Positions 27,042 to 27,303 of a stretch of DNA of 27,303 bases are shown here, piece by piece. The notes under the pieces are model-generated. The model saw only the letters and a program-made list of their open reading frames with translations, was not told the DNA's origin and ran no database searches. Position numbers and translations under genes: made by a program. The stretch comes from a virus. Positions within the stretch are counted from its first letter, which is position 1, and each line of letters opens with the position of its first letter. The stretch is taken from the IMG/VR virus record IMGVR_UViG_3300025645_000368, positions 1 to 27,303 of that record; one strand, written 5' to 3'.

Positions 27042-27223
27042 TGAGTAAAACAATTAAAAAGTTTATAACAAGAGCTGATCATGACGGTTGTTACTTCGAA
27101 GCAGAGTTCATTGATGCATTCAAAAAGGAACTACATCTTTCGATCAGTGACGATATCGAACAATCATATCATGACAAGTTGGTCAAACTTGGCTGGACTC
27201 CTCCTAAGAAAGAGAATGAGTAG
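27041..27223 (+). CDS. Small unknown protein
   Basis: A 60-residue protein from the ATG at 27041, overlapping the previous TGA by one base. The alternative GTG one codon earlier is less likely. It contains MSKTIKKFITRADHDGCYFE and a helix-rich end (SYHDKLVKLGWTPPKKENE). No motif is recognised. It shares one base with the start of the last, incomplete gene. Confidence 0.55.
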   Translation: MSKTIKKFITRADHDGCYFEAEFIDAFKKELHLSISDDIEQSYHDKLVKLGWTPPKKENE

Positions 27224-27303
27224 TGAGATATAGGATAGTTGAGAAAAAGAATTGTTATAACGAATCCATCTTCTATGTTCAAGAGAAGGGTTTGTTGTGG
27301 GGG
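27223..27303 (+). CDS. Partial small protein, cut by window end
   Basis: A GTG at 27223 overlaps the previous stop (TAGTG), and the frame stays open to the window end, giving 27 residues (VRYRIVEKKNCYNESIFYVQ and onwards). This looks like the start of another short beta-rich phage protein. The rest is outside the window. Confidence 0.45.
   Translation, partial: MRYRIVEKKNCYNESIFYVQEKGLLWG

Noticed and set aside
1-27303. tRNA genes, CRISPR arrays or insertion sequences
   Set aside because: No cloverleaf-like gene, no spaced repeats and no transposase were seen; the strand is filled with phage genes.
1-27303. Genes on the minus strand
   Set aside because: Minus-strand frames are short, lack ribosome sites and overlap convincing plus-strand genes throughout.

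Overview
The window is a gene-dense stretch of a tailed-phage genome of the T4-like marine myovirus type. All supported genes are on the + strand, most junctions overlap by 1-11 bases or nearly touch, and no gap reaches 300 bases. Phage markers are class Ia ribonucleotide reductase (nrdA, nrdB), phoH, a T4-type lysozyme, an A-type Fe-S carrier, a SegE-like GIY-YIG endonuclease, a NodU-type carbamoyltransferase and exact T4 late promoter boxes (TATAAATA). Spanin-like proteins, lipoproteins and LPS-type glycosyltransferases point to a Gram-negative host, probably marine. The host cannot be named from this window.

Layout. (1) 1-2651: the end of a virion-like protein, then late or structural small proteins: a DUF6321-like protein with an internal-head-protein-like N-terminus, a coiled-coil/membrane holin-like protein, a charged acidic-loop protein and an EF-hand membrane protein. 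(2) 2652-6048: a cassette of proteins with Sec-type signal peptides or membrane anchors, preceded by two inverted repeats and split by a rho-independent terminator at 4677-4701. (3) 6082-8521: conserved T4-like unknowns, a lipoprotein and an overlapping inner-membrane coiled-coil/lipoprotein pair that looks like spanins. (4) 8507-12832: a perfect sigma70-type promoter, then nrdA (fused to glutaredoxin), an inserted FkbM methyltransferase, nrdB, a zinc ribbon and a GIY-YIG endonuclease whose 5' end carries a 12-bp hairpin. (5) 12825-18350: O-carbamoyltransferase, a late-promoter-driven P-loop kinase with a capsid-targeting-like N-terminus, a second perfect sigma70-type promoter, then small conserved genes, IscA-like, PhoH and lysozyme. 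(6) 18353-24939: a run of translationally coupled genes for glycan or small-molecule chemistry: a GT9-like protein, two radical SAM enzymes, GT25-like and GT8-like transferases, a SAM methyltransferase, an unknown and a HAD phosphatase-nucleotidyltransferase fusion. (7) 24936-27303: short unknown genes typical of phage accessory or early regions, including a tandem duplicated pair.

How the parts may work together. The nrd module supplies dNTPs for replication. The lysis functions (holin-like, lysozyme, spanins) are scattered over 17 kb. The two most interesting systems are the 18.35-24.94 kb cluster, which looks like a pathway that activates, radical-modifies, transfers and methylates a sugar or similar group (the carbamoyltransferase and FkbM enzyme may contribute), and the set of three proteins with capsid-targeting-like N-termini, each lying just downstream of an exact late promoter. 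One of those three is a kinase that could be packaged in the head and injected. Both are inferences from sequence and context.
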